NCBI RefSeq assembly: GCF_003688995.1
Contig: NZ_PENI01000003.1
Coordinates: 248,001-312,000, forward strand
Source of the DNA: Streptomyces shenzhenensis
GTDB taxonomy: Bacteria > Actinomycetota > Actinomycetes > Streptomycetales > Streptomycetaceae
Length of the DNA stretch: 64,000 nucleotides
Direction of reading: 5' to 3'
Shown: positions 46,101 through 54,770 of the stretch, piece by piece
Layout of the letters: the number at the start of each line of letters is the position of its first letter
Position numbering within the stretch: position 1 is the first letter of the stretch
Translations under genes and position numbers: made by a program
Notes under the pieces: generated by a model
Database searches by the model: none
What the model was told of the DNA's origin: nothing
Seen by the model: only the letters and a program-made list of their open reading frames with translations

Positions 46101-47430
46101 CCGGGGGCAGGTTCCGTTCCTGTGCGCCGGTGACGTTGCCGCCGCCGCCCAGGCCGTGCGCGGGCCCCTGACACCCCTGGGCCAGCGCGATGCCGAGCGC
46201 GACCAGCAGGGTCACCACGACGAACACGAACAGCCGTTGCCGCAGCAGCCGCGGATTGGCGGGCCGTCTGCCGGTGCCCGTGGTGCGCGGCCCCGGCCGC
46301 CCGGCCCCGCTGCGCGGCGCGGGCCTGCTCCCGCTGCCGGTACGGGTCGTGCTCCGCGACGCCGGAGTCGGCCGCGCGGCGCCGCCGCCACGTGTGCCGT
46401 TGGGACCGCGTGTGCCGTTGGTTCCACGCGTGTTGCCGCCCCCGCGCGCCGGAGTCCCGCCACGCGATACCGGGGTACCGCCCTGCGAGGGCTGCGGACG
46501 GCGCTGGGTGCGCTGCGGCTCCGGATAGGTGTCCGTGAGCCGCCCGGTGGGCCGGTCCGCCTCGGCGGCACGCGGCGCGGGCGGCCCCACGCCGGACAGG
46601 CCCTGCGTCTCGCGGGCCGCGATCTCCTTGAGCCGCAGCGACAGTTGGAGCGTGCTCGGCCGCTCCTCGGGGTCCTTCGCAAGACAGGCCCGCACGAGCG
46701 GGGCGAGCGCGTCCGGCACACCGTGCAGTTGCGGCTCCTCGTGCACCACGCGGTACAGCATCACTTCCGAACTGCCGTGCCCGAACGGCGAGTCACCGGT
46801 CGACGCGTACGCCAGCGTGGCCCCCAGCGAGAACACGTCCGTGGCCGGCGTGACGGCGGCGCCGCGCACCTGCTCGGGCGCGAGGAAACCGGGTGAGCCG
46901 ACCGCCGTTCCGACGTGCGTGAGCGTGGACGCGCCGGTCGCCCAGGCGATGCCGAAGTCGATGATCCGCGGACCCTTCGGGGACAGCAGGATGTTGGACG
47001 GCTTCAGGTCCCGGTGCACCACACCGGCCTCGTGCACGGCGACCAGGCCCTCGGACAGCGCCGCCCCGACGGCCGCCGCCTCGGCGGTGGCGAGCGGCCC
47101 CTCCTCGGCGACCTTGTCGTGCAGCGAGGGGCCCGGTACGTACTGGGTGGCGAACCACGGCCGGTCGGCGTCCAGATCCGCCGCGACGAGCCGCGCCGTG
47201 CAGCCGCCCCGGATCCGCCGTGCCGCGGAGACCTCGCGCGCGAACCGCGAACGGAACTCCTGGTCCTCCGCCAGATCCGGCCGGATCACCTTGAGCGCGA
47301 CCCGCTGTCCCTTCTTGTCGGAGCCGAGATAGACAACGCCCATCCCGCCCGCGCCGAGCCGTCTGTGAAGCCTGAACGAGCCGACGACGCGCGGGTCCTC
47401 GCGCCTCAGGCGCATCATCGCCATGTTCAT
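46060..47430 (-). CDS. Membrane-anchored Ser/Thr protein kinase
   Basis: This 456-residue Hanks-type kinase has a cytoplasmic N-terminal catalytic domain (about residues 15-275): GAGGMGVVYLG (P-loop), RVALKVIRPD (catalytic Lys), VVHRDLKPSNILL, IIDFGIAW and GSPGFLAPEQ. A Pro/Arg/Gly/Thr-rich linker (about 280-400) leads to one membrane helix (LFVFVVVTLLVALGIALA) and a short exposed tail without PASTA or other sensor domains. The substrate is unknown. ATG 47430 is preferred to an upstream in-frame start, although the ribosome-binding site is only a G-run. The stop codon lies in the second unit of the 120-bp repeat, so the last residues derive from repeat DNA. Confidence 0.92.
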   Translation of the reverse strand: MNMAMMRLRREDPRVVGSFRLHRRLGAGGMGVVYLGSDKKGQRVALKVIRPDLAEDQEFRSRFAREVSAARRIRGGCTARLVAADLDADRPWFATQYVPGPSLHDKVAEEGPLATAEAAAVGAALSEGLVAVHEAGVVHRDLKPSNILLSPKGPRIIDFGIAWATGASTLTHVGTAVGSPGFLAPEQVRGAAVTPATDVFSLGATLAYASTGDSPFGHGSSEVMLYRVVHEEPQLHGVPDALAPLVRACLAKDPEERPSTLQLSLRLKEIAARETQGLSGVGPPAPRAAEADRPTGRLTDTYPEPQRTQRRPQPSQGGTPVSRGGTPARGGGNTRGTNGTRGPNGTRGGGAARPTPASRSTTRTGSGSRPAPRSGAGRPGPRTTGTGRRPANPRLLRQRLFVFVVVTLLVALGIALAQGCQGPAHGLGGGGNVTGAQERNLPPDTGTSGHHGPGVS

Positions 47431-47626
47431 CCCCGCTGCCCGGTCCGTGTGACGTGGCACAGCTTACGTTTCCCCGGCCGCCCGCGCGCAGAGGCCGCGC
47501 CCTCTCGGCCCGATGGATTGTCAGTGCCCGGTGGGAGACTTGAAGAGTGGTCAGGGACCGTGCGAGCGCACTGCCCTTGACCGGCCTGTGACTCCAACCG
47601 ATCGTCACAGAAGGGGGATTGGACCC

Positions 47627-47902
47627 GTGAAGGGTGACCGCGTGGAGATAGTCGTGGACGCCGGGGACACGACGCGAACCTACGAGGTGGTGGCGAGCCG
47701 GGCGGGCCGCCGGGTGGAGACGGCGGTGCGCCGAGGGGTGGTGGAAGTGAGCGAAGTCACCCGAAACGGCACGGTCGTGCGCACTGCCCGTTTCATGGCG
47801 AACCGGGTCCTCGCCCTGGTCGAGCAGCCGGTGCCCCGCGAGGACAACTCGGGAAAGCGCGATCACTCCGGGCGCCCCCTCCGGGAAGACCCCGAGACGT
47901 AG
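47627..47902 (+). CDS. Small conserved basic beta-rich protein, unknown function
   Basis: This 91-residue protein has VEIVVDAGDTTRTYEVVASR and VVRTARFMANRVLALVEQP, a compact alternating beta pattern followed by a charged disordered tail (REDNSGKRDHSGRPLREDPE). I recognise it only as a widespread Streptomyces hypothetical. GTG 47627 has an AAGGGGGA site 9 bases upstream, while the frame extends further without a better start. It is divergent from the kinase gene across a 196-base gap in which I see no further gene. Confidence 0.7.
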   Translation: MKGDRVEIVVDAGDTTRTYEVVASRAGRRVETAVRRGVVEVSEVTRNGTVVRTARFMANRVLALVEQPVPREDNSGKRDHSGRPLREDPET

Positions 47903-48100
47903 GACCACGTCTCCACCCAGGGGAGTACGCATCAGGTGACGGCTCATCCTCCCGCAGGTCCGCGAATCGATACGACGGCATGACGTCCTGGGGGCGTCGC
48001 CCACCTAGATTTGAGGTCAAGCGGCGGGTGCAGCACTCGTCCCCCGAGGTCAGACGCCCGCCGCTGCCAACGAACAACCGAGACGGTCAGGAGAGGGACC

Positions 48101-48298
48101 ATGGCCCACACGGCACCGCGGACGCTGTTCCGCACACAGGGACGCGCCGCGTCCCGCGCCCGTCGTCAGGGCCGTCGCCACCCCTTGGTGGCGACGCTCA
48201 TGGCCCTTCCCCTGGCGGCCCTTCTCCTCGTGGTCTTCGACGGCTGGGAGACGGTGGCCACACAGGCGTCGTCCGTGGGTGTGATGCTGGGGCGCTGA
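48101..48298 (+). CDS. 65-residue single-helix membrane protein
   Basis: This small protein has a basic N-terminus (RTQGRAASRARRQGRRH), one hydrophobic helix (LVATLMALPLAALLLVVF) and a short exterior tail (DGWETVATQASSVGVMLG), so N-in topology is expected. Function unknown. GGAGAGGG stands 4 bases before ATG 48101, a strong site that supports expression. An excellent intrinsic terminator follows at 48386. Confidence 0.7.
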   Translation: MAHTAPRTLFRTQGRAASRARRQGRRHPLVATLMALPLAALLLVVFDGWETVATQASSVGVMLGR

Positions 48299-48385
48299 GC
48301 GGCGACCCCAGGCCCGGAAGAGCGGTCCGGGCGGGGACATCCATCCATGAAACCCCGTGGGGACGGGGGTGCGGCGGACGGCACA

Positions 48386-48425
48386 AATGCCGGCGCAGCT
48401 GGGGAGCTGCGCCGGCATTGCTTTT
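48386..48425 (+). terminator. Intrinsic terminator with U-run
   Basis: AATGCCGGCGCAGCT, loop GGGG, AGCTGCGCCGGCATT forms a perfect 15-bp stem followed by GCTTTT. It terminates the small membrane protein transcript and lies within the 300-base gap before the phosphotransferase gene. Confidence 0.9.
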
Positions 48426-48598
48426 GCCCGCACGACCTGGCGCCGTCACGGCGACCCCGCGTAGGCCCCGACCGGCACCACAGCGACGGCCCGTCCGCGG
48501 ACGAGCCCTTCCCGCAAGGGATCCTCAGTGCCTCGCCGCCGCGATCCGGAACCCGCGTAGGCTCGCCGCAGCAGCCGCCGGCCCCTCAAGGAACCTTC

Positions 48599-49573
48599 GT
48601 GACCGCACCCGTCCTGCCGCAGCTGGCCGCGAAGGCCAGGGGCGCCGCCCACCGAGGCGGGGCGCCGTGTGTCTGCGGAGCGGCCGTCACCCTCGCCGAC
48701 CGTCCCGACGCCACCGTCGTACGACACGCGGACGTCGTCGCGAAGGCCCACGCCCCCGACACCGACCGTGCCGCGCTGGACCTCCGTGTCGCCACCGCCG
48801 CCCGCCTGCCGGATGTCTTCGTACCACCGCTCGGCACGGCACCGGCCACGCTCGGCGACCGCCTCGTGACGCTGTGGCCGTACGGCGCCCCGGTGGACCC
48901 GCACACCCCCGACGCGGCGCCGTGGGAGGCGGCCGGCACCCTCCTCGCCCGCCTCCACCGGACCCCCGTGACCGGCGCCGTCACGGCGGTCCTGCGCGCG
49001 GCCCCCGCGCCACCCCCGATGCGCGGCCCGGTCAAGGCCGCCCGCGCGATCAGCCGCCTCCGCGCCGCCCTCGGCACCGGCGGCACCCCCGCCGCGCCCC
49101 CGGTCCTGCGGGCCTGGGCGGCCCTCCCCGCCTGGGCGCGCGCCGCGGCCCCCATGCCCGGCCCCGCCGCCCTCTGCCACGGCGACGTACACCTCGGCCA
49201 GCTGGTGCGGCACCCCGCCCCGGACGGCCCGTGGCGGCTCATCGACGTCGACGACCTGGGCGTGGGAGTCCCGGCCTGGGACCTGGCGCGCCCCGCCGCC
49301 TGGTACGCCTGCGGGCTCCTCCCGCCCGACGCGTGGACCCGCTTCCTGACCGCCTACCGCGCCGCCGGCGGCCCGGCCGTCCCCGCCCACGGCGACCCCT
49401 GGCCCGCCCTGGACGTCCCGGCCCGCGCCCTCACCGCACAGACCGCCGCCCTGGCCGTCGCCAAGGCGCTGACGGCGGACCGCCCGCTGGACGAGGTGGA
49501 GGCGGCCCTCGTCGACGCCTGTGCCCGAATGGACTGCGCACCCGCCGAGTTGACGCACGGCTTCCCGACGTAG
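48599..49573 (+). CDS. Aminoglycoside-phosphotransferase-fold protein
   Basis: This 324-residue protein has the APH/choline-kinase fold. An N-lobe segment VVRHADVVAKAHA gives the ATP-binding Lys, and the catalytic loop is CHGDVHLGQLV, where the usual HGDxHxxN has Gln in place of Asn. The metal-binding Asp is in LIDVDDLGVGVPAWDLA. The Asn-to-Gln change is unusual but not necessarily inactivating. The substrate is unknown; resistance should not be assumed. GTG 48599 with AAGGAA upstream is chosen, because the longer frame runs over the terminator hairpin. Confidence 0.82.
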   Translation: MTAPVLPQLAAKARGAAHRGGAPCVCGAAVTLADRPDATVVRHADVVAKAHAPDTDRAALDLRVATAARLPDVFVPPLGTAPATLGDRLVTLWPYGAPVDPHTPDAAPWEAAGTLLARLHRTPVTGAVTAVLRAAPAPPPMRGPVKAARAISRLRAALGTGGTPAAPPVLRAWAALPAWARAAAPMPGPAALCHGDVHLGQLVRHPAPDGPWRLIDVDDLGVGVPAWDLARPAAWYACGLLPPDAWTRFLTAYRAAGGPAVPAHGDPWPALDVPARALTAQTAALAVAKALTADRPLDEVEAALVDACARMDCAPAELTHGFPT

Positions 49574-49653
49574 GCTGCAACCGGCCGGGGCTGGGCGGAG
49601 TCTGTCCTGGTGAACCGCGAAGCAGCACCGACCGGCGAGGAGTTGAGCCGACC

Positions 49654-49935
49654 ATGCAGTGTCCGAAATGCCATGCGCCGATGCACACCTACAACCGCAA
49701 CGGCGTCCAGATCGAGCAGTGCAGCGGCTGCCGCGGCATCTTCCTCGACTACGGCGAGCTGGAGGCGCTGACCCGTCTGGAGTCCCAGTGGTCCCAGCCG
49801 GCCCCGCCGCCCCCGCCCGCCCCGCAGGCGTACCCGGCCCCGTCCGCGCCCGCCTGGGGTGCCCCGCACGGCGGTCACGGCCACTACGGCCACCACCGTC
49901 ACAAGAGCTTCGGCCGTATGCTGTTCTCCAGCTGA
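49654..49935 (+). CDS. TFIIB-type zinc ribbon protein with His-rich tail
   Basis: This 93-residue protein starts with a zf-TFIIB-like ribbon, MQCPKCHAPMHTY and IEQCSGCRGIFLDYGELE, giving four Cys ligands (CxxC twice). A Pro-rich linker leads to a Gly/His tail, GGHGHYGHHRHK, which could bind metal. The family is usually annotated as zinc ribbon proteins of unknown role. GGCGAGGAG precedes ATG 49654. A perfect hairpin follows immediately and separates it from the convergent tRNA cluster. Confidence 0.85.
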   Translation: MQCPKCHAPMHTYNRNGVQIEQCSGCRGIFLDYGELEALTRLESQWSQPAPPPPPAPQAYPAPSAPAWGAPHGGHGHYGHHRHKSFGRMLFSS

Positions 49936-49944
49936 GCCCACCGA

Positions 49945-49979
49945 GAAGCCCCCGGCCGTACGAGACGGCCGGGGGCTTC
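49945..49979 (+). terminator. Bidirectional hairpin between the zinc ribbon gene and the tRNA cluster
   Basis: GAAGCCCCCGGCCGT and ACGGCCGGGGGCTTC pair over 15 bp with loop ACGAG. It sits 10 bases after the zinc ribbon stop and just downstream of the last minus-strand tRNA, so it may end both transcripts. Confidence 0.8.
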
Positions 49980-49985
49980 GGTGTG

Positions 49986-50057
49986 TGGACGATACTGGGA
50001 TTGAACCAGTGACCTCTTCCGTGTCAGGGAAGCGCTCTCCCGCTGAGCTAATCGTCC
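49986..50057 (-). tRNA. tRNA-Val (anticodon GAC), copy 1
   Basis: On the minus strand the 72-base sequence runs from GGACGATTAGCTCAG to TATCGTCC plus discriminator A. The acceptor stem GGACGAT/ATCGTCC pairs fully, the anticodon stem CTTCC/GGAAG encloses CTGACAC (anticodon GAC), and the T-arm has GGTTCAATCCC. CCA is not encoded. Confidence 0.95.
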
Positions 50058-50090
50058 TCGGGACGTGACCGTGAAGTCACGGACTGTACG

Positions 50091-50162
50091 TGCGCGATAC
50101 TGGGATTGAACCAGTGACCTCTTCCGTGTCAGGGAAGCGCTCTCCCGCTGAGCTAATCGCGC
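50091..50162 (-). tRNA. tRNA-Val (anticodon GAC), copy 2
   Basis: Same body as the other two copies, but the acceptor stem is GCGCGAT/ATCGCGC, a compensated change of the outer pairs. Loop CTGACAC gives anticodon GAC; discriminator is A. Confidence 0.95.
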
Positions 50163-50182
50163 GGGGATCCTCGCGGATCCAG

Positions 50183-50254
50183 TGGACGATACTGGGATTG
50201 AACCAGTGACCTCTTCCGTGTCAGGGAAGCGCTCTCCCGCTGAGCTAATCGTCC
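50183..50254 (-). tRNA. tRNA-Val (anticodon GAC), copy 3
   Basis: Identical in sequence to copy 1, including the GGACGAT acceptor stem. It is 4 bases downstream of tRNA-Cys on the minus strand, so all five tRNAs are probably one primary transcript. Confidence 0.95.
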
Positions 50255-50258
50255 TTGG

Positions 50259-50329
50259 AGGTGGAGACGGGATTTGAACCCGTGTAGACGGCTTTGCAGG
50301 CCGTTGCCTCGCCTCTCGGCCACTCCACC
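50259..50329 (-). tRNA. tRNA-Cys (anticodon GCA)
   Basis: The 71-base gene begins GGTGGAG on the minus strand with acceptor GGTGGAG/CTCCACC and discriminator U. The anticodon stem ACGGC/GCCGT encloses CTGCAAA, giving GCA, and the T-loop is GGTTCAAATCC. Confidence 0.95.
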
Positions 50330-50367
50330 AGGAGTGTAGGGGATCGGGTCGACCCCCCGTTCCTTCG

Positions 50368-50440
50368 AGCGGACGACGAGGCTCGAACTCGCGACCTCAA
50401 CCTTGGCAAGGTTGCGCTCTACCAACTGAGCTACGTCCGC
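50368..50440 (-). tRNA. tRNA-Gly (anticodon GCC)
   Basis: The 73-base gene has acceptor GCGGACG/CGTCCGC with discriminator U. The anticodon stem CAACC/GGTTG encloses TTGCCAA, giving GCC. It is the first gene of the minus-strand tRNA cluster. Confidence 0.95.
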
Positions 50441-50617
50441 TTGTCGTTTCGGTCGGCGTCAGCGTCCCGGCGACGAGGTGAACTCTAGCGGATTCCGGAG
50501 CCAGTACAAAAACGCGTTTGCGCAGCGTGCTGCGCTGCGCTCACCGAACGGCATGGTCAGGGCACCCGCGGGACATGCCCGGGTCACCCTCGGGGCACCC
50601 GCCCTAGACTCGACCGC

Positions 50618-51667
50618 GTGCCCCACCTGCCACCTCTCGCCCGCTTCGGTGACCGCGTCGCCACCGGTCTCCGCGACGTCACCGACGACCCCGCGGCCCT
50701 GGACTCCACGGGCTTCTGGGCGGTCTGCGCGGACTTCGAGGGCCGGCTGACCTGCGCCCGCTTCGCGGACGTCCGGGCGGAGCCGGTACCGGCCCCGGTG
50801 CCGGGGCGGTGGCGGGGACCGGCACCGGGGGAGTGGACGTCGTCCCTGGGTCACGCCGCGTACACGGCGGGCGTGCGCCGGATCCGCGAGCACATCGCGG
50901 CCGGCGAGGTCTACCAGGCCAACCTCTGCCGGGTGCTGTCCGCGCCCGTCGCCCCCGACAGCGACGTCGACGCCCTGACCGCACTGCTCGCCCGCGGCAA
51001 TCCCGCGCCGTACGCCGGAACGATTCGGCTGCCCGGCCACGGCGTGGAGCTCGCCACCGCATCGCCGGAGCTCTTCCTGCGCCGCGCCGGCGCGCTCGTC
51101 GAGTCCGGCCCGATCAAGGGCACCGGACGCACCGAGGCGGACCTCCTGGAGAAGGACTACGCCGAGAACGTGATGATCGTGGACCTGGTCCGCAACGACA
51201 TCGGCCGGGTCTGCGCCACCGGCAGCGTGACCGTGCCCGATCTGTGCGCCGTGGAGAAGCACCCCGGTCTCGTCCATCTGGTGTCCACGGTCCGCGGTGA
51301 GCTGCGCGCCGGTGCCGGCTGGCCGCAGCTGCTGACCGCCGCGTTCCCGCCCGGCTCGGTGACCGGCGCGCCCAAGTCGAGCGCGCTGCGGATCATCGAG
51401 GCGCTGGAGACGGCACCCCGGGGGCCGTACTGCGGCGGCATCGGCTGGGTCGACGCGGACCGGGGCACCGGCGAGCTGGCCGTGGGCATCCGCACCTTCT
51501 GGCTCGACCGGTCCCGCACATCCGGGGCGACGCTGCGCTTCGGCACCGGAGCCGGCATCACCTGGGGCTCCGACCCGGAGGCGGAGTGGCGGGAGACCGA
51601 GCTGAAGGCGTCCCGGCTGCTCGCGATAGCGTCGGGTACGTACAACGCGAGCGGGGAGGAATCCTGA
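50618..51667 (+). CDS. pabB: Aminodeoxychorismate synthase component I-like chorismate-binding protein
   Basis: This 349-residue chorismate-utilising enzyme would form 4-amino-4-deoxychorismate for folate synthesis, with ammonia from a PabA subunit encoded elsewhere. The chorismate domain is complete: GEVYQANLCRVL, ASPELFLRR, SGPIKGTGRTEADLLEKDYAEN, VDLVRNDIGRVC, FPPGSVTGAPKSSAL and the Mg-binding terminal ETELKASRLL. The N-terminal lobe is much shorter than in TrpE, which supports PabB rather than anthranilate synthase. GTG 50618 is the start. The PabC-like gene follows one base after its stop, which strengthens the assignment. Confidence 0.87.
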   Translation: MPHLPPLARFGDRVATGLRDVTDDPAALDSTGFWAVCADFEGRLTCARFADVRAEPVPAPVPGRWRGPAPGEWTSSLGHAAYTAGVRRIREHIAAGEVYQANLCRVLSAPVAPDSDVDALTALLARGNPAPYAGTIRLPGHGVELATASPELFLRRAGALVESGPIKGTGRTEADLLEKDYAENVMIVDLVRNDIGRVCATGSVTVPDLCAVEKHPGLVHLVSTVRGELRAGAGWPQLLTAAFPPGSVTGAPKSSALRIIEALETAPRGPYCGGIGWVDADRGTGELAVGIRTFWLDRSRTSGATLRFGTGAGITWGSDPEAEWRETELKASRLLAIASGTYNASGEES

Positions 51668-51668
51668 C

Positions 51669-52490
51669 GTGAAGATCTGGCTCGACGGCGGCCTGCGGGA
51701 CATCGAGTCCGCCCGGGTCTCCGCCCTGGACCACGGACTGACCGTGGGCGACGGTGTCTTCGAAACGGTGAAGACGGTGCACGGCAGGCCGTTCGCGCTC
51801 ACCCGGCACCTCGACCGGCTGACCCGCTCCGCGCGCGGCCTCGGCCTGCCCGAGCCCGACCTGGACGAGGTGCGCCGCGCCTGCGCCGCCGTCCTGGCGG
51901 CCGACCCGGTGCCGCTGGGCCGGCTGCGCATCACCTACACCGGTGGCGAGGGCCCGCTCGGCTCCGACCGCGGGGACCGGGGCCCGACCCTCATGGTCGC
52001 GCTGGGCGCCACCACCCGGCGCCCCGACTCCACTGCCGTCGTCACCGTGCCCTGGACCCGCAACGAGCGCGGCGCCCTCACCGGCCTGAAGACCACCTCG
52101 TACGCGGAGAACGTCGTCGCCCTGGCCCGCGCCGTCCGACAGGGCGCCTCCGAGGCGCTGTTCGCCAACACGGTCGGACAGCTCTGCGAGGGCACGGGCT
52201 CGAACGTCTTCGTCGTCCTCGACGGCGAGCTGCACACCCCGCCGCCGGCCTCCGGCTGCCTGCCCGGCATCACCCGCGCGCTGACCGCCGAGTGGACCGG
52301 CGCGAAGGAGACGGACCTGCCGCTGGACGTGCTGGAGCGCGCCGACGAGGTCTTCCTGACCTCCACCCTGCGCGACGTCCAGGCCGTGCACCGGGTCGAC
52401 GGCCGTGACCTGCCCGGCGCGCCGGGCCCGGTGACCGCAAAGGCCATGCGGATCTTCGACGAGCGGTCCGGGGCCGATCTCGACCCGTAG
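51669..52490 (+). CDS. pabC: Aminodeoxychorismate lyase-like class IV PLP enzyme
   Basis: This 273-residue fold-type IV PLP enzyme, next to PabB, probably releases pyruvate from aminodeoxychorismate to give 4-aminobenzoate. The Schiff-base Lys is in GLKTTSYAENVVA, the N-terminal HGLTVGDGVFETVKT is conserved, and EGTGSNVFVVLDGELHTPPP binds the cofactor phosphate. Branched-chain or D-amino-acid aminotransferases share this fold, so the assignment rests on gene context. ATG or GTG 51669 begins directly after the pabB stop, with GGAGGA overlapping the pabB end. Confidence 0.85.
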   Translation: MKIWLDGGLRDIESARVSALDHGLTVGDGVFETVKTVHGRPFALTRHLDRLTRSARGLGLPEPDLDEVRRACAAVLAADPVPLGRLRITYTGGEGPLGSDRGDRGPTLMVALGATTRRPDSTAVVTVPWTRNERGALTGLKTTSYAENVVALARAVRQGASEALFANTVGQLCEGTGSNVFVVLDGELHTPPPASGCLPGITRALTAEWTGAKETDLPLDVLERADEVFLTSTLRDVQAVHRVDGRDLPGAPGPVTAKAMRIFDERSGADLDP

Positions 52491-52541
52491 CGGCGGCGCA
52501 CATGGGGCTGACGGCGGGGCGCCGCAGGGGGTAGAAATCCC

Positions 52542-53369
52542 ATGATGACCACGACCCTGCGGCCGACCGGGCCGCTCCAGCACGCCGCGGACGGGGCACT
52601 GTCCCGGCACTTCCAGGTGTGTGTGAACGGCCGCCCCGTCGGCGGGGTGCGCCTTGCCACGGACGACCTGTTCGGACCCTCCGTGGCCCGGATCGACGAG
52701 CTGAGCATCGACGAGCCGGACCGCGGCCGTGGCCGCGGCACGGTGGCCGCCCTCGCCGCCGAGGAGGTCGCGCGCGGCTGGGGCTGCGAGCGCGTCGAGA
52801 TCACGGTGCCCGCGGCGGCCGGTGCCGCGGTGCGGCTGGCCGCGGCGCTCGGCTACGTCCAGCGCAACCGCCGGATGCGCAAGCGGCTCGGCGACATGCC
52901 GCCCGAGCTGCCCGCGGGCAGCCGGGGCAGGCCCATGACCGAGGCCGAGTTCGGGCCCTGGGTCGAAAAGTCGGTCAAGGACTATGCGCGGAGCTGGATC
53001 GACCACGGTGTGCCCGCGGCCGCGGCGCGGGCCAGGTCGGAGCGGGACCACGCGCGGGCCCTGCCGGACGGCCCGGCCACCGCGGACACCCTGCTCAGCG
53101 TCCTGGAGCACGAGGGCACCAGGGTCGGCACCCTGTGGCTGTCGGTCGCCGGTGACCGGGCGTTCGTCTACGACGTGGAGGCCGAGGAGCGCTTCCGCGG
53201 GCGCGGCCACGGACGCGCCCTGATGCTGCTGGCCGAGGCCCAGACGGTGGCCGCGGGACAGCGGGCGCTCGCCCTCAACGTCTTCGCGGGCAACACACCG
53301 GCCGAGCGGCTGTACGCGTCGCTGGGGTACCGGCCGGTGGAGTACTCGCTGTACAAGAACCTGCTCTGA
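52542..53369 (+). CDS. Double-domain GNAT acetyltransferase
   Basis: This 275-residue protein contains two GNAT modules in tandem. The N-terminal half has IDEPDRGRGRGTVAALAAEE (R-x-x-G-x-G loop) and AVRLAAALGYVQRNR. The C-terminal half has EAEERFRGRGHGRALMLLAEA, NVFAGNTPAERLYASLGY and YSLYKNL. Both loops look intact, so two acetyl-CoA sites are possible, though in many such proteins only one is active. ATG 52542 or 52545 may start. The substrate is unknown. Confidence 0.87.
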   Translation: MMTTTLRPTGPLQHAADGALSRHFQVCVNGRPVGGVRLATDDLFGPSVARIDELSIDEPDRGRGRGTVAALAAEEVARGWGCERVEITVPAAAGAAVRLAAALGYVQRNRRMRKRLGDMPPELPAGSRGRPMTEAEFGPWVEKSVKDYARSWIDHGVPAAAARARSERDHARALPDGPATADTLLSVLEHEGTRVGTLWLSVAGDRAFVYDVEAEERFRGRGHGRALMLLAEAQTVAAGQRALALNVFAGNTPAERLYASLGYRPVEYSLYKNLL

Positions 53370-53400
53370 GGCACGCCAATCGCGCGGGTCAGGTGTCCGC

Positions 53401-53925
53401 TCAGGTCTGCGACAGCAGCCGGTCGGCGATCTCCTCGATCCGCTCGCGCAGCCCCTCCTGGCTCTTGCCGCCGTCGAGGCGCTCGTCGCCGATGACGTAC
53501 GTCGGGGTGCCGGTCACCCCGATCGCCGTGCCCTCGGCCTGGTCGGCGTCGACGACGAGGATGTGCCGTCCGTCGATCAGCGCGGTGTCGAACTCCTCGG
53601 CGTCCAGACCGAGTTCACGGGCCACCCGGACCAGGAGCGGCTCACCCTCGCGGTCCAGTTCCGCGACGCGGCCCAGGACCGCCTCGACATACGCCCAGCC
53701 CCGTCCCTGGGCGAAGGCCTCCTCGGCGGCCTGCGCGGCGGCGAAGGCGTGCGGGTGCTTGTCCAGCGGGAAGTGCCTCAGCCGCAGCTCCAGCCGGTCG
53801 CCGTAGCGGGCGCGCAGCGCGCGGATGTCGTCCAGGGCGGTGCGGCAGTCCGGGCACTGGAGTTCGCACCAGACGTCGAGCACGGGCGCGGGGGCGTCGC
53901 TGGGCGCGGGAGAGGAGTCGTTCAT
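53401..53925 (-). CDS. DsbA family thioredoxin-fold protein
   Basis: This 174-residue protein has a redox-active CPDC in VLDVWCELQCPDCRTALDDI, a helical insertion (HPHAFAAAQAAEEAFAQGRGW) and the cis-Pro loop GVTGTPTYVIG, the arrangement of DsbA/FrnE-like oxidoreductases. No signal peptide is present, so it is probably a cytoplasmic disulfide reductase or isomerase, like other actinobacterial members. The reading frame is open far upstream, but ATG 53925 with GAGAGGAG before it gives the family start. It is convergent with the GNAT gene. Confidence 0.87.
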   Translation of the reverse strand: MNDSSPAPSDAPAPVLDVWCELQCPDCRTALDDIRALRARYGDRLELRLRHFPLDKHPHAFAAAQAAEEAFAQGRGWAYVEAVLGRVAELDREGEPLLVRVARELGLDAEEFDTALIDGRHILVVDADQAEGTAIGVTGTPTYVIGDERLDGGKSQEGLRERIEEIADRLLSQT

Positions 53926-54120
53926 GGACGCCAGTCTTCCAGGCACGGCCCCCATGGCCGAATCGGTGCCGTACGCGGCCGACCGGCACCTGCGGAGGAG
54001 CCGACCCGGAGATGTCCCTGATCTCGGGCCGGGCCATGGCATCGAGGGGAGGGGCAGTGCAGGATGGAAGGGACGAAGCGTACCCGCGCTTCGGCCGCCC
54101 GAGCCCGCCAGGAGGACCGG

Positions 54121-54564
54121 ATGATTGCCGAGACCGTCTGTTCCGCCGTGTCCGCGGCCGGCCTGGGCATCGCGGTGGTCACCGCCTACCGCAAGCGCTA
54201 CCTCGCCGCCGTCCGTATCGCGGCCTATTCGCTCGTCCCCGTGGGCCTGGTGATGACGGGTGTCGTCGGCTGGCTGGCCGACACGGCGTTCAGTCCCACG
54301 GCGTGGGCGGGCTTCGGGGTGCTGGGCGCCGCCTGGGCCCTGTTCGCGTCCTCGCGTGCGGTCGAACGCCGCCGCGGCGGCACCCGCGCCCAGCGGAAGG
54401 CCGCCCGTGGAGCACGGCCCGACGCGGTGGCACCCGCCGCCTCGGCGCCCTCGCTGGGTCCGGCCACCCGCCCCGCGGCCCCGCCGGCGACCGCGCCCCG
54501 CGCCACCGACTCCGCGGACGACTTCAGCGACATCGAGGCCATCCTCAAGAAGCACGGCATATGA
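54121..54564 (+). CDS. Small membrane protein with conserved acidic C-terminal peptide
   Basis: This 147-residue protein has three hydrophobic segments (ETVCSAVSAAGLGIAVVTAY, AAYSLVPVGLVMTGVVGWLA and AWAGFGVLGAAWALFA), then a basic RAVERRRGGTRAQRKAARG region, a Pro/Ala-rich linker and the C-terminal DDFSDIEAILKKHGI. Streptomyces homologues are, as far as I recall, only annotated as membrane proteins. ATG 54121 has GGAGGA 5 bases upstream; the frame beyond 54064 is not used. GGCATATGA is repeated three times around the stop codon. Confidence 0.72.
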   Translation: MIAETVCSAVSAAGLGIAVVTAYRKRYLAAVRIAAYSLVPVGLVMTGVVGWLADTAFSPTAWAGFGVLGAAWALFASSRAVERRRGGTRAQRKAARGARPDAVAPAASAPSLGPATRPAAPPATAPRATDSADDFSDIEAILKKHGI

Positions 54565-54770
54565 ACTACGGCATATGAGCATCGGCATATGACACCGGCA
54601 CCCGCACATCGGCGCCGGGGCTGAAACGACACAGTCCGCCGGGACCGCGCCCGGAAGTGATCATGAGCCGGGCGGAACCGAACCGGACATCACGGAATTC
54701 GGCGAACTCCCGCATAATCCGGGCGTGTTGATCGCGAAGGGCCCCTCACCTGGGCCATCATCGCCCCGAG

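Noticed and set aside
54550..54592. Three GGCATATGA repeats around the stop of the gene at 54121
   Set aside because: A short local duplication without dyad symmetry relevant to a known regulator; it may be slippage.
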